64,000 nt of DNA from Thermohalobaculum xanthum (GCF_016623495.1 NZ_JAEHHL010000007.1:248001-312000); one strand, 5' to 3'. Shown: positions 19,198 through 28,500, counted from the stretch's first letter. The notes: generated from the letters alone by a model not told the origin. Program-made: numbers and translations.

Positions 19198-20082
19198 ATG
19201 GAAGCCCAGGTTCTCGTCGAGATCGTCGTGCCGATGGCCACCGCGTTGCTCATGCTCGTGGTCGGAACCGACGTCGTCGTCGACAAGCAACTTCGCGCGC
19301 TCTCGGCCCGATCCGTCCTCCTCTGCACCGCTGCGCAGCTTGCCGTCCTGCCGGTCGTCGCGATGGCGGTGGCCACGGTTGCGCCGGTCGGGTCGATGGT
19401 GGCGGTGGGGCTGGCCGTCGTCGCCCTGGTGCCGAGCGGATCGCTTTCGAACGCATACACCTACCTTGCGCGCGGCAACGTGACCCTGTCGATTGCCCTG
19501 ACAATCGTGAGCACCTTCGCATTCACGCTTCTCTTCCCGCAGGTTGCCGCCCTGGCCAGCATGGAGCCCGGGTTCCGTCAGGTCGTGGACGGGATCACCA
19601 CCAACACGGCGATGCTAAAGCTGGTGCTCGTTCTGTCCTTCCCGGTGGCGGCTGGAGCACTGATCAGGCATCTGTTCCCCGAGAGGGTCTCACAGTACCG
19701 CCGCCACCTGGAACGGGTCGTGTCTGTCACCGTGGTGGTAACGCTGGCCCTGAGCGTCCATGCGGGTTGGGACTACTTCGTCGGCAAGTTCGGCGACATC
19801 CTGCTCGCAACTGTCCTGTTCACGCTCGGGGCGATTGTCGTTGGATACGTCACAACGCGGTTCCTGGCCCCGCGCGATTCCAGCGCCGTCATCATCGAAG
19901 TGTCGACGCGCAACGGCGCGGCGATCATTCTCGTCGGTCAGGGGCTCATGGCGAACGAGGCGATCCTGGGTTTCGCCTGCGGATTTTGCCTGATTCAAGC
20001 TGCCCTGATGCTGGCGTATTGCCACTTGATCCGGCGCCGCATGACCGGACCCGGCTCACGGCGAGTGGCAGACGCCGGTTGA
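19198..20082 (+). CDS. bile acid:sodium symporter (BASS) family transporter
   Basis: A 294-residue inner-membrane protein with about nine hydrophobic segments and an internal pseudo-repeat. Conserved tracts include a SLSNAYTYLARGN motif (crossover region of BASS/10-TM carriers) and STRNGAAIILVGQGL in the second half, a pattern typical of ArsB-like or BASS members. It probably cotransports an organic anion with Na+ or H+; the substrate is unknown. The ATG at 19198 has only a weak AGC/GGAAAG site. It is the first gene after the tRNA junction and stands alone on its strand. Confidence 0.65.
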   Translation: MEAQVLVEIVVPMATALLMLVVGTDVVVDKQLRALSARSVLLCTAAQLAVLPVVAMAVATVAPVGSMVAVGLAVVALVPSGSLSNAYTYLARGNVTLSIALTIVSTFAFTLLFPQVAALASMEPGFRQVVDGITTNTAMLKLVLVLSFPVAAGALIRHLFPERVSQYRRHLERVVSVTVVVTLALSVHAGWDYFVGKFGDILLATVLFTLGAIVVGYVTTRFLAPRDSSAVIIEVSTRNGAAIILVGQGLMANEAILGFACGFCLIQAALMLAYCHLIRRRMTGPGSRRVADAG

Positions 20083-20340
20083 CGCCTCGGGCCGAGGGAA
20101 TACGCGTCTCCACGTGCGCGCAGGGCAGTCAATGCCGACTGCGGTCGGCGTAACCTCGCGACTATCGATCGACGACCGGCAAACGGGACTGAGGTGAGCC
20201 GCTCAGGCGACCGTCACTCGGCCCCGCGCGGCGAGCGCGACCTGCCCCTCACGAGGCGGCGGTCGTGCTCGCCATTTTTTCGGCGCCAGCGCCTGGTGCC
20301 CTGGAATGGGCTTGGTGCCGCTGGGCCGAGCGGTGGCAGC

Positions 20341-20979
20341 TCACTCGATGAAGCTGACCGGGACGATCATCAGGCCCTTGAAGCTCATCTCGCTCACGTC
20401 GCCTTCGACGTTCGTGATGAAGAGCGCGACATCTGCGTCAGGCTCACCCGCCGTTTCACCGGTTTCGGGATCCACGACCAGATAGGATGCCGTGACATCG
20501 CCCGCCAGGAACTCCTCGAGCGTCTTCTCCTTCATGAACATGAAGACCCGGCTGGACGTCTGCTTGCCCAGGCTGAAGCCCAGCGCGTTTCGCTCGCCGA
20601 AGTAATACCCGGACTTCTCGTACTTGCCCGCATCGTCCTTGACGTACAGGACGCCGAACGCCTTCGTTTCCCCGAGCAGGAAATAGTTCGAGGTCTCGAC
20701 CCTCGGAAAGATCAGAACGCCATGGGCGCGCTCGGCGTAAGCGACGGCGGACGGGCTTCCCGCCCTGAGTTGATCGACCAGGGCCTTTGTGTCCGCGTCG
20801 AGTTGATCGATCTCCTCCTGTTTCGCCCTGAACGGCAGAGGCTCGGGCATCGAGTACTGTGACATCACGGGGTGCTCGATGCTTGCCGCGGTGACCGGAT
20901 GGGCCTGCGCAAAGGCGAGCGCTCCGACGAGCGAGGCAGCTAGGAGGCCCCGTAACGAGGCCATGGATTTGAGTGCCAT
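20341..20979 (-). CDS. exported SYLF (YSC84-like) domain protein
   Basis: 212 residues. The N terminus is a signal peptide with GLLAASLVGALAFAQAHPVTA (cleavage near residue 31). The mature part fits the SYLF lipid-binding fold: AHGVLIFPRVE near 85, GVLYV near 108, a GYYFGER then LGFSLGKQTSSRVFMFM core near residues 124-145. Bacterial SYLF proteins sit in the periplasm or outer membrane and are thought to bind lipids. It lies upstream of a small secreted protein and a DUF2092 gene on the same strand, an envelope group also seen together elsewhere (family knowledge). Confidence 0.72.
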   Translation of the reverse strand: MALKSMASLRGLLAASLVGALAFAQAHPVTAASIEHPVMSQYSMPEPLPFRAKQEEIDQLDADTKALVDQLRAGSPSAVAYAERAHGVLIFPRVETSNYFLLGETKAFGVLYVKDDAGKYEKSGYYFGERNALGFSLGKQTSSRVFMFMKEKTLEEFLAGDVTASYLVVDPETGETAGEPDADVALFITNVEGDVSEMSFKGLMIVPVSFIE

Positions 20980-21056
20980 CTGTTTACCTCCTGGGCTTTA
21001 CCGACCCGTTTCGTAACCAATTGGTATGGTTGAGCATGAACTCGGGCATTCCCGCG

Positions 21057-21278
21057 TCAGCAGGTCACGCCAGCCGCACAGCGGCGGACGGCACGGCGGG
21101 ACGTTCGTCGCGAGACGCCGGCGACGCTGACCGGCGTGAGCGGCCGGCCGACCACGGCCTGAGCCTCGGACACCACGCTTGGTACGCCCGGAACGCCCGC
21201 GTCATGACCGACCTCCAACCCAATCGCGAAACCTGCAAGCATCAGAACGGCGATCGCCAGTCGCTTCGAGGTTCTCAT
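21057..21278 (-). CDS. small exported protein of unknown function
   Basis: 73 residues: a signal peptide (RLAIAVLMLAGFAIGLEVG) followed by a short mature part with GRPLTPVSVAGVSRRTSRRAVRRC. The basic, Ser/Arg-rich tail and the VGRPLTPVSVAG tract recur in small proteins next to DUF2092 genes (my recollection). Its start overlaps the DUF2092 stop region by 4 bp, which supports it as a real, coupled gene. The function is unknown. Confidence 0.6.
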   Translation of the reverse strand: MRTSKRLAIAVLMLAGFAIGLEVGHDAGVPGVPSVVSEAQAVVGRPLTPVSVAGVSRRTSRRAVRRCAAGVTC

Positions 21279-22081
21279 TGCGCTTCTCCCATCTTGAAGT
21301 GCTCAGGGAGTTCCCGGATCTTCGTCTGGAGATCCTCAAGTTCGATCTTTCTCGCGTCGGCGCTCGGCTGGAAACTGAAGTCGACGTCAGCAGCATCCGT
21401 CGACCAGTTTCGCAGCTGAATGCTGTATTGCGGTGCGCCGGGAATGTCCTTCGACGTGATCACGTATCGGCAGGGATAGGGTGCGTCGCCGTGAGCAACC
21501 CAGATCTGCCAGTCGACCTCCTCGGTCCGGAAGGCGAGAAAGTCACATTCCTGACCGCCGATCACGCCACTGCCGAGATCCTTGATGTCCGTCACATCCT
21601 TCATCAACTCGGCGTAGGGCTGTGACAGGAGCAGATCGGCCGCCGGCAATGGACGGCCATAGGTGTAGCGAAGCTCCTCCACCAAGTGGTCGATCGACCC
21701 CTCGATCCTGACCTGCGTGTATGCGTTGGCATTCTTGCCGAAGAGCGTGAGCGTGGAGCCGTCGAAGATGATCTCCACGTCGACAAAGCCGCTCGAACGG
21801 GTCGAGCGGATCCGATTGGGACGCTCGATCGCGGCCGTTCCCGAGCTCGCCAGCTGAAGCTTCTGATCCTCCTTGGTGACGACCTCGAGCGTGCTGTCGT
21901 ATTCGAAGGAGAACCGCTCCTGCGCGGCGAGATAGTCCGACATCGCCTTCAGGATTTCCTTCGCGTGGCTCTCGCCGGCCCGCGCGGCAGACCCGTCGAA
22001 CAGCAAGAGAGGCACCGCCAGCGAGATCGCCCGCGCCGAAGCCTGGACGGCCTGTGTCATTCTGGGTCGCTTCGCGGACAT
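21275..22081 (-). CDS. DUF2092 domain protein, predicted periplasmic
   Basis: 268 residues. An N-terminal signal peptide (AISLAVPLLLFDGSAARA) precedes a single DUF2092 domain with an N-terminal helix (EILKAMSDYLAAQERFSFEY), a central RPNRIRSTRSSG strand pair and a VDWQIWVAHGD segment. The fold is LolA/LppX-like, suggesting lipid or lipoprotein carriage in the periplasm, but the function is unproven. It is the middle of a three-gene envelope set with the SYLF protein and the 73-residue protein, and overlaps the latter by 4 bp. Confidence 0.75.
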   Translation of the reverse strand: MSAKRPRMTQAVQASARAISLAVPLLLFDGSAARAGESHAKEILKAMSDYLAAQERFSFEYDSTLEVVTKEDQKLQLASSGTAAIERPNRIRSTRSSGFVDVEIIFDGSTLTLFGKNANAYTQVRIEGSIDHLVEELRYTYGRPLPAADLLLSQPYAELMKDVTDIKDLGSGVIGGQECDFLAFRTEEVDWQIWVAHGDAPYPCRYVITSKDIPGAPQYSIQLRNWSTDAADVDFSFQPSADARKIELEDLQTKIRELPEHFKMGEAQ

Positions 22082-22143
22082 GCTGTCCTCCGGTTCTCGA
22101 GCGGTTCAGGGTCGGCCACCAACACAGCGGCAATCACGGAAAC

Positions 22144-22164
22144 CCGGCGCGCGTGGCGCGCCGG
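22144..22164 (-). terminator. hairpin downstream of aspD
   Basis: CCGGCGCGC (22144-22152) and GCGCGCCGG (22156-22164) form a perfect 9-bp stem with a 3-base loop, starting 3 bp after the aspD stop codon on the complement. The RNA then continues GGGTTTCC, a short T run. It probably ends aspD transcription and separates it from the DUF2092 group. Confidence 0.6.
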
Positions 22165-22167
22165 TTG

Positions 22168-23823
22168 TCAGGCGGTGATCTCCTCGCCTCTCGACGCCTG
22201 ATACGCCTGCACATAGCCGCGCGCGATCGATCGGACGGCACGGCCGATCTCGGAATACGCGTCGTCGTGCAGGTTTGCGAACGACACCCGTGCCGACCAG
22301 TTCGGAGCGGCGAAGCCCGACCCGTTCAGCAGAACGATCCCATGGTCCTCGGCCAGGCGGAACGGGATGTCGAGCGGGTGGATGTTCTCCTTGACCCACT
22401 GCACGACCTCCTCGCCGACATATTTGCGCAGCCAGAATTCCAGATCGATGATGCCGTAGTAGTAGTCGAAGTACTTTCCGGGATTGGACTCGACCCCCAT
22501 TCCCTCGACGAGATTGCGAAACCGCCGCTCGCAGATCGCAATGCAGGCCTTCTGGTAGACCTTCTCGCTGTCCATCATCTCGACCAGCCCGAACAGCGTC
22601 ATCATCACCTGCTGAGGCAGCGAGAGCCCTGACGTGTGGTTCAGAGCAACGTCGCGGCTGTCGGCCACCACCCGGTCGATGAACTTGATCTCGCGCGGCT
22701 TCGGGGTGAGTGCCCGATACCGGTCATCGAGCAGCTTCTGGATCTCCTCGGGGTGTTCCTGGATCCTTGTGTCGAAGATGTTGTCCTGTGCCACGGCGAT
22801 GACGCCCAGCCGCCACCCCGTGCAGCCAAAGTACTTCGAGTAGGAGTAGACCCCGATCGTGTTGCGCGGCAGGTGTCCGAGCAGCGACTCGAAGCCCGGC
22901 ACGAAGGTCCCGTAGACGTCATCGGTCAGGATCATCAGATCCGGGCGCTTGGTGTTGACGAGGTTGACCAGCCGCGCGATCGCATCCGGGTCCATGGCTG
23001 CCGCCGACGGGTTGCCCGGATTCACCAGGAAGAGCGCCTTGACCTTGGGATCCTCCAGCGCCTTCAGATCGTCCTCGGTCAGCTGGAACTTGTCCTCCTG
23101 CTCGGCGCTCACGTTGATCGTGTGAAGCGCATAATCCTCGAGCTCGGGCATCTCCAGATACGGCGTGAAGATCGGCGTGCCCAGCGCGATCGTATCGCCG
23201 GGATTGAGAAGCCGCTGGTTCTTCAGGGCCTTGAAGATGTAGCACATGGCCGCGGTGCCGCCCTCGACCGGGTAGAGGTCGAACTTCACGTCGGGGCGGT
23301 GACCCGCGCACATTGCCCACATCAGGTATTCGTGGGTGATGATCTCGTTGTGATGGAGGGCCCGGTCCGGCACGGGATAATTGTCGCCGATGATCGAGTC
23401 GGTCAGCTCGTGCACGAAGTCATCCGGATCGAAACCGAACTTCTCGATGGCGAAATCGACCGCGTCGCCCAGGGTGCGGGCAGGCGGTACGCCATCCTCC
23501 TCGATCCAGCCTTCCTCCTGCGCCTGCTGCTGCCTTTTCACCCAGCGGGAGAAGCGTATGTAGGCGCCATCGCGCGGCGGCATTCCGGCGATGCCGGCTT
23601 CGGGGTCATGATAGGTGCGCTTGGCCTCGATCAAGGCGAACTGGCCAAGCAGGAAGAAGGCTTCACGCGCGCGCGAGGCGATCCAGTTGGGGTTCCCGCG
23701 GCCGGCATTCAGGAACGCCTTCGCAGACCGTTCCGATCCGGCGCGCGCAAGCTTGATCAACTCGTCCTTGATCTCGAACGGGCTGAGAACCGAGAGACTT
23801 TCGAAGTAACTTCTGTCCACCAC
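22168..23823 (-). CDS. aspD: aspartate 4-decarboxylase (PLP-dependent, aminotransferase fold)
   Basis: A 551-residue fold-type I PLP enzyme, longer than a normal aspartate aminotransferase and matching bifunctional aspartate aminotransferase/aspartate 4-decarboxylase (AspD). It decarboxylates L-aspartate to L-alanine and CO2 in the cytosol, consuming a proton. PLP motifs: NPGNPS (268-273), ILTDDVYG (D301), the Schiff-base Lys330 in SYSKYFGCTG, and Arg338 in GWRLG. An unusually long N-terminal arm (1-120) is AspD-like. The start is GTG (23821-23823) with AAAGGA upstream. The AspT exchangers at 31.3-35.1 kb are the expected partners. Confidence 0.9.
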   Translation of the reverse strand: MVDRSYFESLSVLSPFEIKDELIKLARAGSERSAKAFLNAGRGNPNWIASRAREAFFLLGQFALIEAKRTYHDPEAGIAGMPPRDGAYIRFSRWVKRQQQAQEEGWIEEDGVPPARTLGDAVDFAIEKFGFDPDDFVHELTDSIIGDNYPVPDRALHHNEIITHEYLMWAMCAGHRPDVKFDLYPVEGGTAAMCYIFKALKNQRLLNPGDTIALGTPIFTPYLEMPELEDYALHTINVSAEQEDKFQLTEDDLKALEDPKVKALFLVNPGNPSAAAMDPDAIARLVNLVNTKRPDLMILTDDVYGTFVPGFESLLGHLPRNTIGVYSYSKYFGCTGWRLGVIAVAQDNIFDTRIQEHPEEIQKLLDDRYRALTPKPREIKFIDRVVADSRDVALNHTSGLSLPQQVMMTLFGLVEMMDSEKVYQKACIAICERRFRNLVEGMGVESNPGKYFDYYYGIIDLEFWLRKYVGEEVVQWVKENIHPLDIPFRLAEDHGIVLLNGSGFAAPNWSARVSFANLHDDAYSEIGRAVRSIARGYVQAYQASRGEEITA

Positions 23824-24337
23824 CCTTGTCCTTTTGCTTGTCGGAGCGCCTATCGGTGATGCGCTCTCGCACTAACTTCTTTGATCAATCCTTCGGAGCC
23901 ATGCGCTTTACGAGCCGCATCATTCTCAACAACATTTCTCGATCGAGATTGACTTGAATCTCCAAGGCCCCTTGATTGAGATCTGTTTCATTTCCCAAAC
24001 GGCACTCATGTCTGCGCCTGCCATCCGGCTGGGCGAAAGCCAGAATGACGGCGGATGAACCGACACTCTGGCGCCCAAAACTCATGAATTTTCAGGCATT
24101 TTTGATGCGAGTCCGCACTCTCGCCATCGCTTTACAGGTTAATAACTGTCAGGCGTGAGCGTTCTAGGGCCGGATGCACTTGGCCCACGCGATTGACCCG
24201 TCGGGCTGGACAAGATTCGACGACTGCCGCAGCGCCATCCATCCGAACAGGCAAGCCGCATGCGCCCACGCAGATGCCCCTGAACCGCCATCCCGGCGAA
24301 GGGCACCCCTTTTTTGGACGGGGCATTCGGGCTGGGA
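23824..24337. other. 514-bp intergenic region upstream of aspD
   Basis: No gene is supported. A 66-residue open frame at 23885-24085 on the complement ends in a plausible helical tract (REMLLRMMRLVKRMAPKD) but its start has no ribosome site. The bases next to aspD (23840-24000) are less GC-rich than the rest and are the best place for the aspD promoter. Nothing else was recognised. Confidence 0.5.
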
Positions 24338-25567
24338 TCAGTGGCCTTTGAGCACCAGCGTCTGGATGGGCAGGAGTAACGCCTGAACGCGCAGGATGGC
24401 CGCGTGAACGAGCCCGACGGTATCGATGGCATGATACCCGAAGCGCTTGAGCGTGCTCAGGTTCTCGTCTTGCATCTTGTCGTGGAAGCTCGAATAGGCG
24501 TTGGCGATGCAGACGGCACCTTGCGGCAAGTCGTCCAGTGCGCCCTGGAAGAGCGGCTCCATGATCACCGTGATCGTGCCCGGCTTCGACATGTTCTCGA
24601 TGTCGACAAGCTGATCCGTGGGGCGAATCTGACCCGCGGCGATGACGTTCTGAACTTGGGTCACCGTCATCGGGATGATTTCCCATGGCCTCGCAAGGCA
24701 GGTGATCTCGCCGATCATGCCGCGCTTGATGACCCGCGACTCGATTTGCCCGAAGCCGACCGCGAGGCCGGTGACCTTGCGCGCAGGGACGAGAATGCCC
24801 GCGGGCCGAAGCATCGGGTTCACCACATCGCCCGGGCGCAGCGCGAACTGCTGAACGATCCCGTCAGTGCCGGCGACCACAAGTGTCTTCGCCAGCTCTA
24901 CCTCTGCCTCGGCAAGCGCGGCCTCGGCGCGATCCCTTTGCGCCGGCAAGTAGGTGTCGATCTGCGCCGCGATCGCTTCGCGGTTGGCCAGAGCCGCCTC
25001 CACCATGCCCTGCGCGGTTTCCACCTGGACGCGCGCGCGTTCGACCTCGCGCTCCGAGACCGTGCTGGCAGCGCCCCGGAACAGGGTGTCGCGGGTCTCG
25101 AACTCGTCGACGGCCTGCTGCAGTCGTCCGCGTGCCTCGCTCACCTTGCCTTCGGCTTCCCTGAGTTCCGCCCGGGCCACGTTCATCTGCGCGTCGATGA
25201 CGGCAACCTCGCGGGTCGCCGTCTCGACCGCCGCTTTCTGCTTCGCGTCGTCGAGGCGGAACAATGGATCCCCTTCGTTCACCGCCTGGTTGATGTCGAC
25301 GAAGGTCTCGGCAACCCGCCCATTCGTTTCGGGCAGGATGGTGACCGTGCGGAATGTCGAGGTGGCGGCCTTCGTCGATGGGTGGAAATAGAAGATCGCG
25401 GTGATCAGGCTGATGGTCAGCATCAGGCACAGCGTGATGCCCCACCGCAGTTCGTACCAGACCGAGTAGAGCGTGATCTCGTGTCCGATCCGCTTGCCCT
25501 GGACATAGCGGCGGTAGAGATAGTCGGGCAGGATCGTCAGCATCGAACAGAGCATGAATTCAAACAT
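24338..25567 (-). CDS. HlyD/EmrA-type membrane adaptor protein
   Basis: A 409-residue periplasmic adaptor. One N-terminal membrane anchor is near residues 47-69 (GITLCLMLTISLITAIFYF). Then come a biotinyl-lipoyl-like half (VTILPETNGRVAETFVDINQAVNEGDPLFRLDD near 78-110), a long helical hairpin (about 110-225), the second lipoyl half (GIVQQFALRPGDVVN near 255-270), and a beta-barrel domain. It should connect an inner-membrane pump to an outer pore, but no pump is adjacent. It follows the small two-TM protein gene with a 3 bp gap. Confidence 0.87.
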   Translation of the reverse strand: MFEFMLCSMLTILPDYLYRRYVQGKRIGHEITLYSVWYELRWGITLCLMLTISLITAIFYFHPSTKAATSTFRTVTILPETNGRVAETFVDINQAVNEGDPLFRLDDAKQKAAVETATREVAVIDAQMNVARAELREAEGKVSEARGRLQQAVDEFETRDTLFRGAASTVSEREVERARVQVETAQGMVEAALANREAIAAQIDTYLPAQRDRAEAALAEAEVELAKTLVVAGTDGIVQQFALRPGDVVNPMLRPAGILVPARKVTGLAVGFGQIESRVIKRGMIGEITCLARPWEIIPMTVTQVQNVIAAGQIRPTDQLVDIENMSKPGTITVIMEPLFQGALDDLPQGAVCIANAYSSFHDKMQDENLSTLKRFGYHAIDTVGLVHAAILRVQALLLPIQTLVLKGH

Positions 25568-25570
25568 GGA

Positions 25571-26026
25571 TCAGCCCTCGGTCCGATGTTCCGCGTCCGG
25601 CTGATCCGCCTCCGGATCGGCCGCGCCGGGGGGCGGCGTCGGCTTGCCGCCCGCTCTTTGCTCGGCGATGGTGCGCAATGATTGCGCCATGGTGCTGACC
25701 GGCGTCACGAAATCCGGAATCGGGATCATCGCGAGCAGCAACCCCGCGATCCAGAAGGCGTGGTTGTGCGTGAAGAGCGCGAGCAGTGCCAGCACCGCGA
25801 CGATCTCGTACTGCAGCTTCTGGCCGCGGTGAGCCATGTGCTCGGGCAGGGCGTGGAGCCTGAAATAGAAGACGCCGATGCCAACGATCAGGAGCACGAC
25901 GAAAATGGCCATCGTGACGAACAGCCAGTCCGTTTCGCCGGGTGCCGTCACGAAGATCGGCAGATGATGCGTCGCGTCAGGATGCAGTCCCGGATGCGCA
26001 CCGCCGTGTCCAGTTTCCGTAGCCAC
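25571..26026 (-). CDS. small inner-membrane protein paired with the HlyD adaptor
   Basis: 151 residues: a His-rich N terminus, a membrane segment near residues 35-55 (LFVTMAIFVVLLIVGIGVFYF), an HMAHRGQKLQYEIVAVLALLALFTHNHAFWIAGLLLAMI second hydrophobic stretch, and a Pro/Ala-rich polar tail. The start is GTG at 26026 with GGAGG 6 bases upstream, preferred over a TTG further up. It precedes the HlyD gene by 3 bp, so the pair is one unit, similar to the YiaW/YibI-YibH type of small protein plus adaptor. The function is unknown. Confidence 0.7.
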   Translation of the reverse strand: MATETGHGGAHPGLHPDATHHLPIFVTAPGETDWLFVTMAIFVVLLIVGIGVFYFRLHALPEHMAHRGQKLQYEIVAVLALLALFTHNHAFWIAGLLLAMIPIPDFVTPVSTMAQSLRTIAEQRAGGKPTPPPGAADPEADQPDAEHRTEG

Positions 26027-26215
26027 GGCTAGCCTCCGTGATCGCTGCAAGCAGAGTGTCGGATCCTTCAGCGGGTAGCATCGCTCGGGACCAGGACGTT
26101 CAACATATCGCGCCCATGCCGAAGGGCCGAGCCTAAAAAAGCTTACGAGCCAGGCCGTGCCAGGCCGAGACAGCGGGATGTAAGTCGCTGTTACGGTTGC
26201 TGCCGGTCATCGGGC

Positions 26216-27865
26216 TCAGGCGGTCCTCTTGCTTCCTGCGCTGGTTGACGGCCTGATCCGATCGATTGCGCCGACGATGGCATCGACAAGATCGGGATGG
26301 ATCTGGCGCGAGGTCAGATCGGCCCGCAGGCTTCGCAGCAGGTTGGGCTTGAGCCGCTCGGCCTCATCGAGGCGATCAGATGCCTCGTCGAACCGGCCGA
26401 TCCCGCTCAGTGCTGCGGCGGCGGCGATGTGGACATAGGGCACCGTGGGCGCCTGGGTCGCAATCGCCTCGCTTAAGGCGCGCTCGTAGCGCCCCTCCGC
26501 GAAATGATAAAAGAACATGCCCATCCGGTAGCTGGCCGGCTGCAGCGGGTTCCTTTCGTAGGATTGCTCGATCAACGGGTTCGCCAACGACCATTCCATC
26601 CGCATCGCGTGTCTAAACCCGAGTTCCGCCATGATTTCAGAGTCATTCGGGTTGAGCGCGCGGGCAATCTTCAGCGTCGCGATGCTTACCAGCGGCATGC
26701 CGGAGAACCACTCGGCGATTGCCCTTGCATGGTATGCCCGGCTCGAGTTCGGGGCGAGGTAGATCGCCTTCTTCGCCAGGTCCATCGCGCGCTCCAGCGG
26801 CGTGCGACACTCCGGTCCAAGGTCATACCCGTAGCGCGCCGCGTTGGAATACATGAGCGAGAGGCAGGTAAACGCCGTCGCGAAGTGCGGGTCGGTCGCG
26901 ACGGTCGCTTCCAGATCACGCCGGAGCGGCTCGAACAGGCTCGGATCGAGGCTTCGCCAGTAGTCGTGAAACTCAAGGATCTTCTGGTATCCCGCGAAAT
27001 GCTGCGGCGGGTTGCCCGCCGAGTCGCGTGCCTGGCTGTCGATGACGCCGTCCCGCTCGGCAATGATGCGCGCGAGGTGGTCGGCAATCTCGGCGCCAAG
27101 GCTCAGATGCTGGGCAGGTTCCGGCGCGCCGCCGATCGGTCTCTCGACGCTGTAGGCCCAAACGAAACGGCAATCATGAACATTCTGGAGCAAGAGCTCG
27201 ACGCTCAATGCCTTGCTCGAGATCGTGACCGTGCCGAACAGCTTGTAATCGACATCCAGCGCTGCCGCATGGGCTCCGCTGCGGGCTCCGTCGCCCTGTT
27301 GATCGGACGTCTCGAACCCGTAGACGAAGATCTCGTAGAACTTCGTGAGCGCGGAAATGACCTGGCGCGTGAGCTGCCGGCCGATCGTCGGATACCGGTC
27401 GAGGTCCCCATCCTGCTCGAAGTTGCACACCAGGATCCGGGGGCCGCGGCTGTGTGGCGGCAGCACGGTGCTTGCCTGCGGCGGACTCGGGTTCTTGGCA
27501 CCGGGACGCTCGACGGCCTGAAACTCGGGCACGTATGTCCCCTTGGGAATCAGGATGCGCACGCCCGGCGTCTCGCCTTCCTTGAGGTAGAAGTGCTCGA
27601 GCGCCCGGCGCAACCGCGAGGCCTCGATCCGGACGATCGAGTCCTGGATGGGATCGAAGTCGTCTCCGCGCCCGAAAACCTGGGTTGCGATGCTGTAGGC
27701 CTTTATCCGGCTGGCGCGGCCCGCCAGGGTCTCTTCGACGACGTGACTCAGAAACTGCCGGTTGCGTTCCGACACCTCGAAGGATGCCGACGCCAGGATA
27801 CGCCGAAGTTCCTGTCGCGCGCTTTCATCGTCGTCCGATGTCACCTTCTCAACTTCCGGATCCAT
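26216..27865 (-). CDS. predicted regulator with N-terminal DNA-binding-like domain and TPR tail
   Basis: 549 residues. Residues about 15-115 form a conserved module with RNRQFLSHVVEETLAGRA, DFDPIQDSIVRIEASRLR and VRILIPKGTYVPEF, found at the N terminus of many alphaproteobacterial TPR proteins often labelled adenylate cyclase; no cyclase catalytic motif is present here. Residues about 150-280 form a TolB-N-like alpha/beta domain, and about 300-530 are TPR-like helices. It is read divergently from the small protein and decarboxylase genes, with two palindromes between, so it likely senses a state and regulates this block. Confidence 0.7.
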   Translation of the reverse strand: MDPEVEKVTSDDDESARQELRRILASASFEVSERNRQFLSHVVEETLAGRASRIKAYSIATQVFGRGDDFDPIQDSIVRIEASRLRRALEHFYLKEGETPGVRILIPKGTYVPEFQAVERPGAKNPSPPQASTVLPPHSRGPRILVCNFEQDGDLDRYPTIGRQLTRQVISALTKFYEIFVYGFETSDQQGDGARSGAHAAALDVDYKLFGTVTISSKALSVELLLQNVHDCRFVWAYSVERPIGGAPEPAQHLSLGAEIADHLARIIAERDGVIDSQARDSAGNPPQHFAGYQKILEFHDYWRSLDPSLFEPLRRDLEATVATDPHFATAFTCLSLMYSNAARYGYDLGPECRTPLERAMDLAKKAIYLAPNSSRAYHARAIAEWFSGMPLVSIATLKIARALNPNDSEIMAELGFRHAMRMEWSLANPLIEQSYERNPLQPASYRMGMFFYHFAEGRYERALSEAIATQAPTVPYVHIAAAAALSGIGRFDEASDRLDEAERLKPNLLRSLRADLTSRQIHPDLVDAIVGAIDRIRPSTSAGSKRTA

Positions 27866-28002
27866 CGGTTCTCACCTTGCCAGTCTTCGGCAAACTCATG
27901 GTGGCGTGCCGTCGGCAGCGCTTTGAAGTCGGGCATCAACGGAGAATCGTCACGTCCATTCCGGCTCAATCATTGATTCTCTGCACTTCGCTGATGGCGA
28001 AG

Positions 28003-28015
28003 ATTTACTGTAAAT
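28003..28015. promoter_or_regulatory. perfect 13-bp palindrome, candidate operator
   Basis: ATTTACTGTAAAT is a perfect inverted repeat (6+1+6) in the AT-rich divergent gap between the TPR regulator (start 27865) and the small gene at 28113. The half-site TGTAAAT recurs at 28033-28039, 24 bp downstream. Confidence 0.5.
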
Positions 28016-28035
28016 TACCCGATCACCATGAATGT

Positions 28036-28045
28036 AAATGCATTT
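28036..28045. promoter_or_regulatory. perfect 10-bp palindrome, candidate operator
   Basis: AAATGCATTT, in the same divergent gap and overlapping a second TGTAAAT half-site (28033-28039). It may be a second binding site for the divergent regulator or an AT-rich promoter element. Confidence 0.4.
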
Positions 28046-28112
28046 CCTTGCGATGATCAAGGCAATTGATTTGCGTCCACGGGAGCATGACCCAAGGAGG
28101 CGCGGACCACCA

Positions 28113-28358
28113 ATGCGCACTATTGACTATGTTGTGGAGCACTTCCCGGAACGTGCGACCGACGTGAGGCAGCTTTACCTCAAGGATGAACGATTCCGTG
28201 AGGCCTGCGAGGATTACGCGGCTTCGATCGCGTCTCTCCGACGATTCGAGGCGCGGGACGACGCCGAGCTTCGCCCCGAGGTCCAGGATTATCGGAGATT
28301 GCTGCGCGAGCTCGAGGACGAACTTCACAAGTACCTCTCGTCCTGTGGCAGCGGGTAG
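28113..28358 (+). CDS. small acidic/basic helical protein of unknown function
   Basis: 81 residues, starting MRTIDYVVEHFPERATD. It is charged and helical, with LYLKDERFREACEDYAASIASLRRFE and a C-terminal LLRELEDELHKYL helix; a two-helix hairpin is likely. I recall similar about 80-residue proteins starting M-DYVVEHFP in other proteobacteria without known function. AGGAGG at 28095-28100 is 12 bases upstream of the ATG, rather far. It is the first gene after the divergent regulatory gap, 142 bp before the large decarboxylase. Confidence 0.6.
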   Translation: MRTIDYVVEHFPERATDVRQLYLKDERFREACEDYAASIASLRRFEARDDAELRPEVQDYRRLLRELEDELHKYLSSCGSG

Positions 28359-28500
28359 CTCGGGTCGAGCGCACGGGCAGCGCTCGATGCCCCTTGCTAA
28401 CAGTAAGCTACACAAACGCGATGGAGGCCGAAGGCGCGCGGCCCGTAGCATTCCGATGCCCAGAATTGCCCAACGAGAAGCATTACCGAGGAACGCACCG

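Noticed and set aside
23885-24085. 66-residue open frame upstream of aspD
   Set aside because: The end looks like a plausible helix, but there is no ribosome site and no recognised family; kept only as a note in the intergenic entry.
26216-27865. Adenylate cyclase annotation for the TPR regulator
   Set aside because: No class III cyclase catalytic residues are present; the label probably comes from database proteins that share only the N-terminal module.
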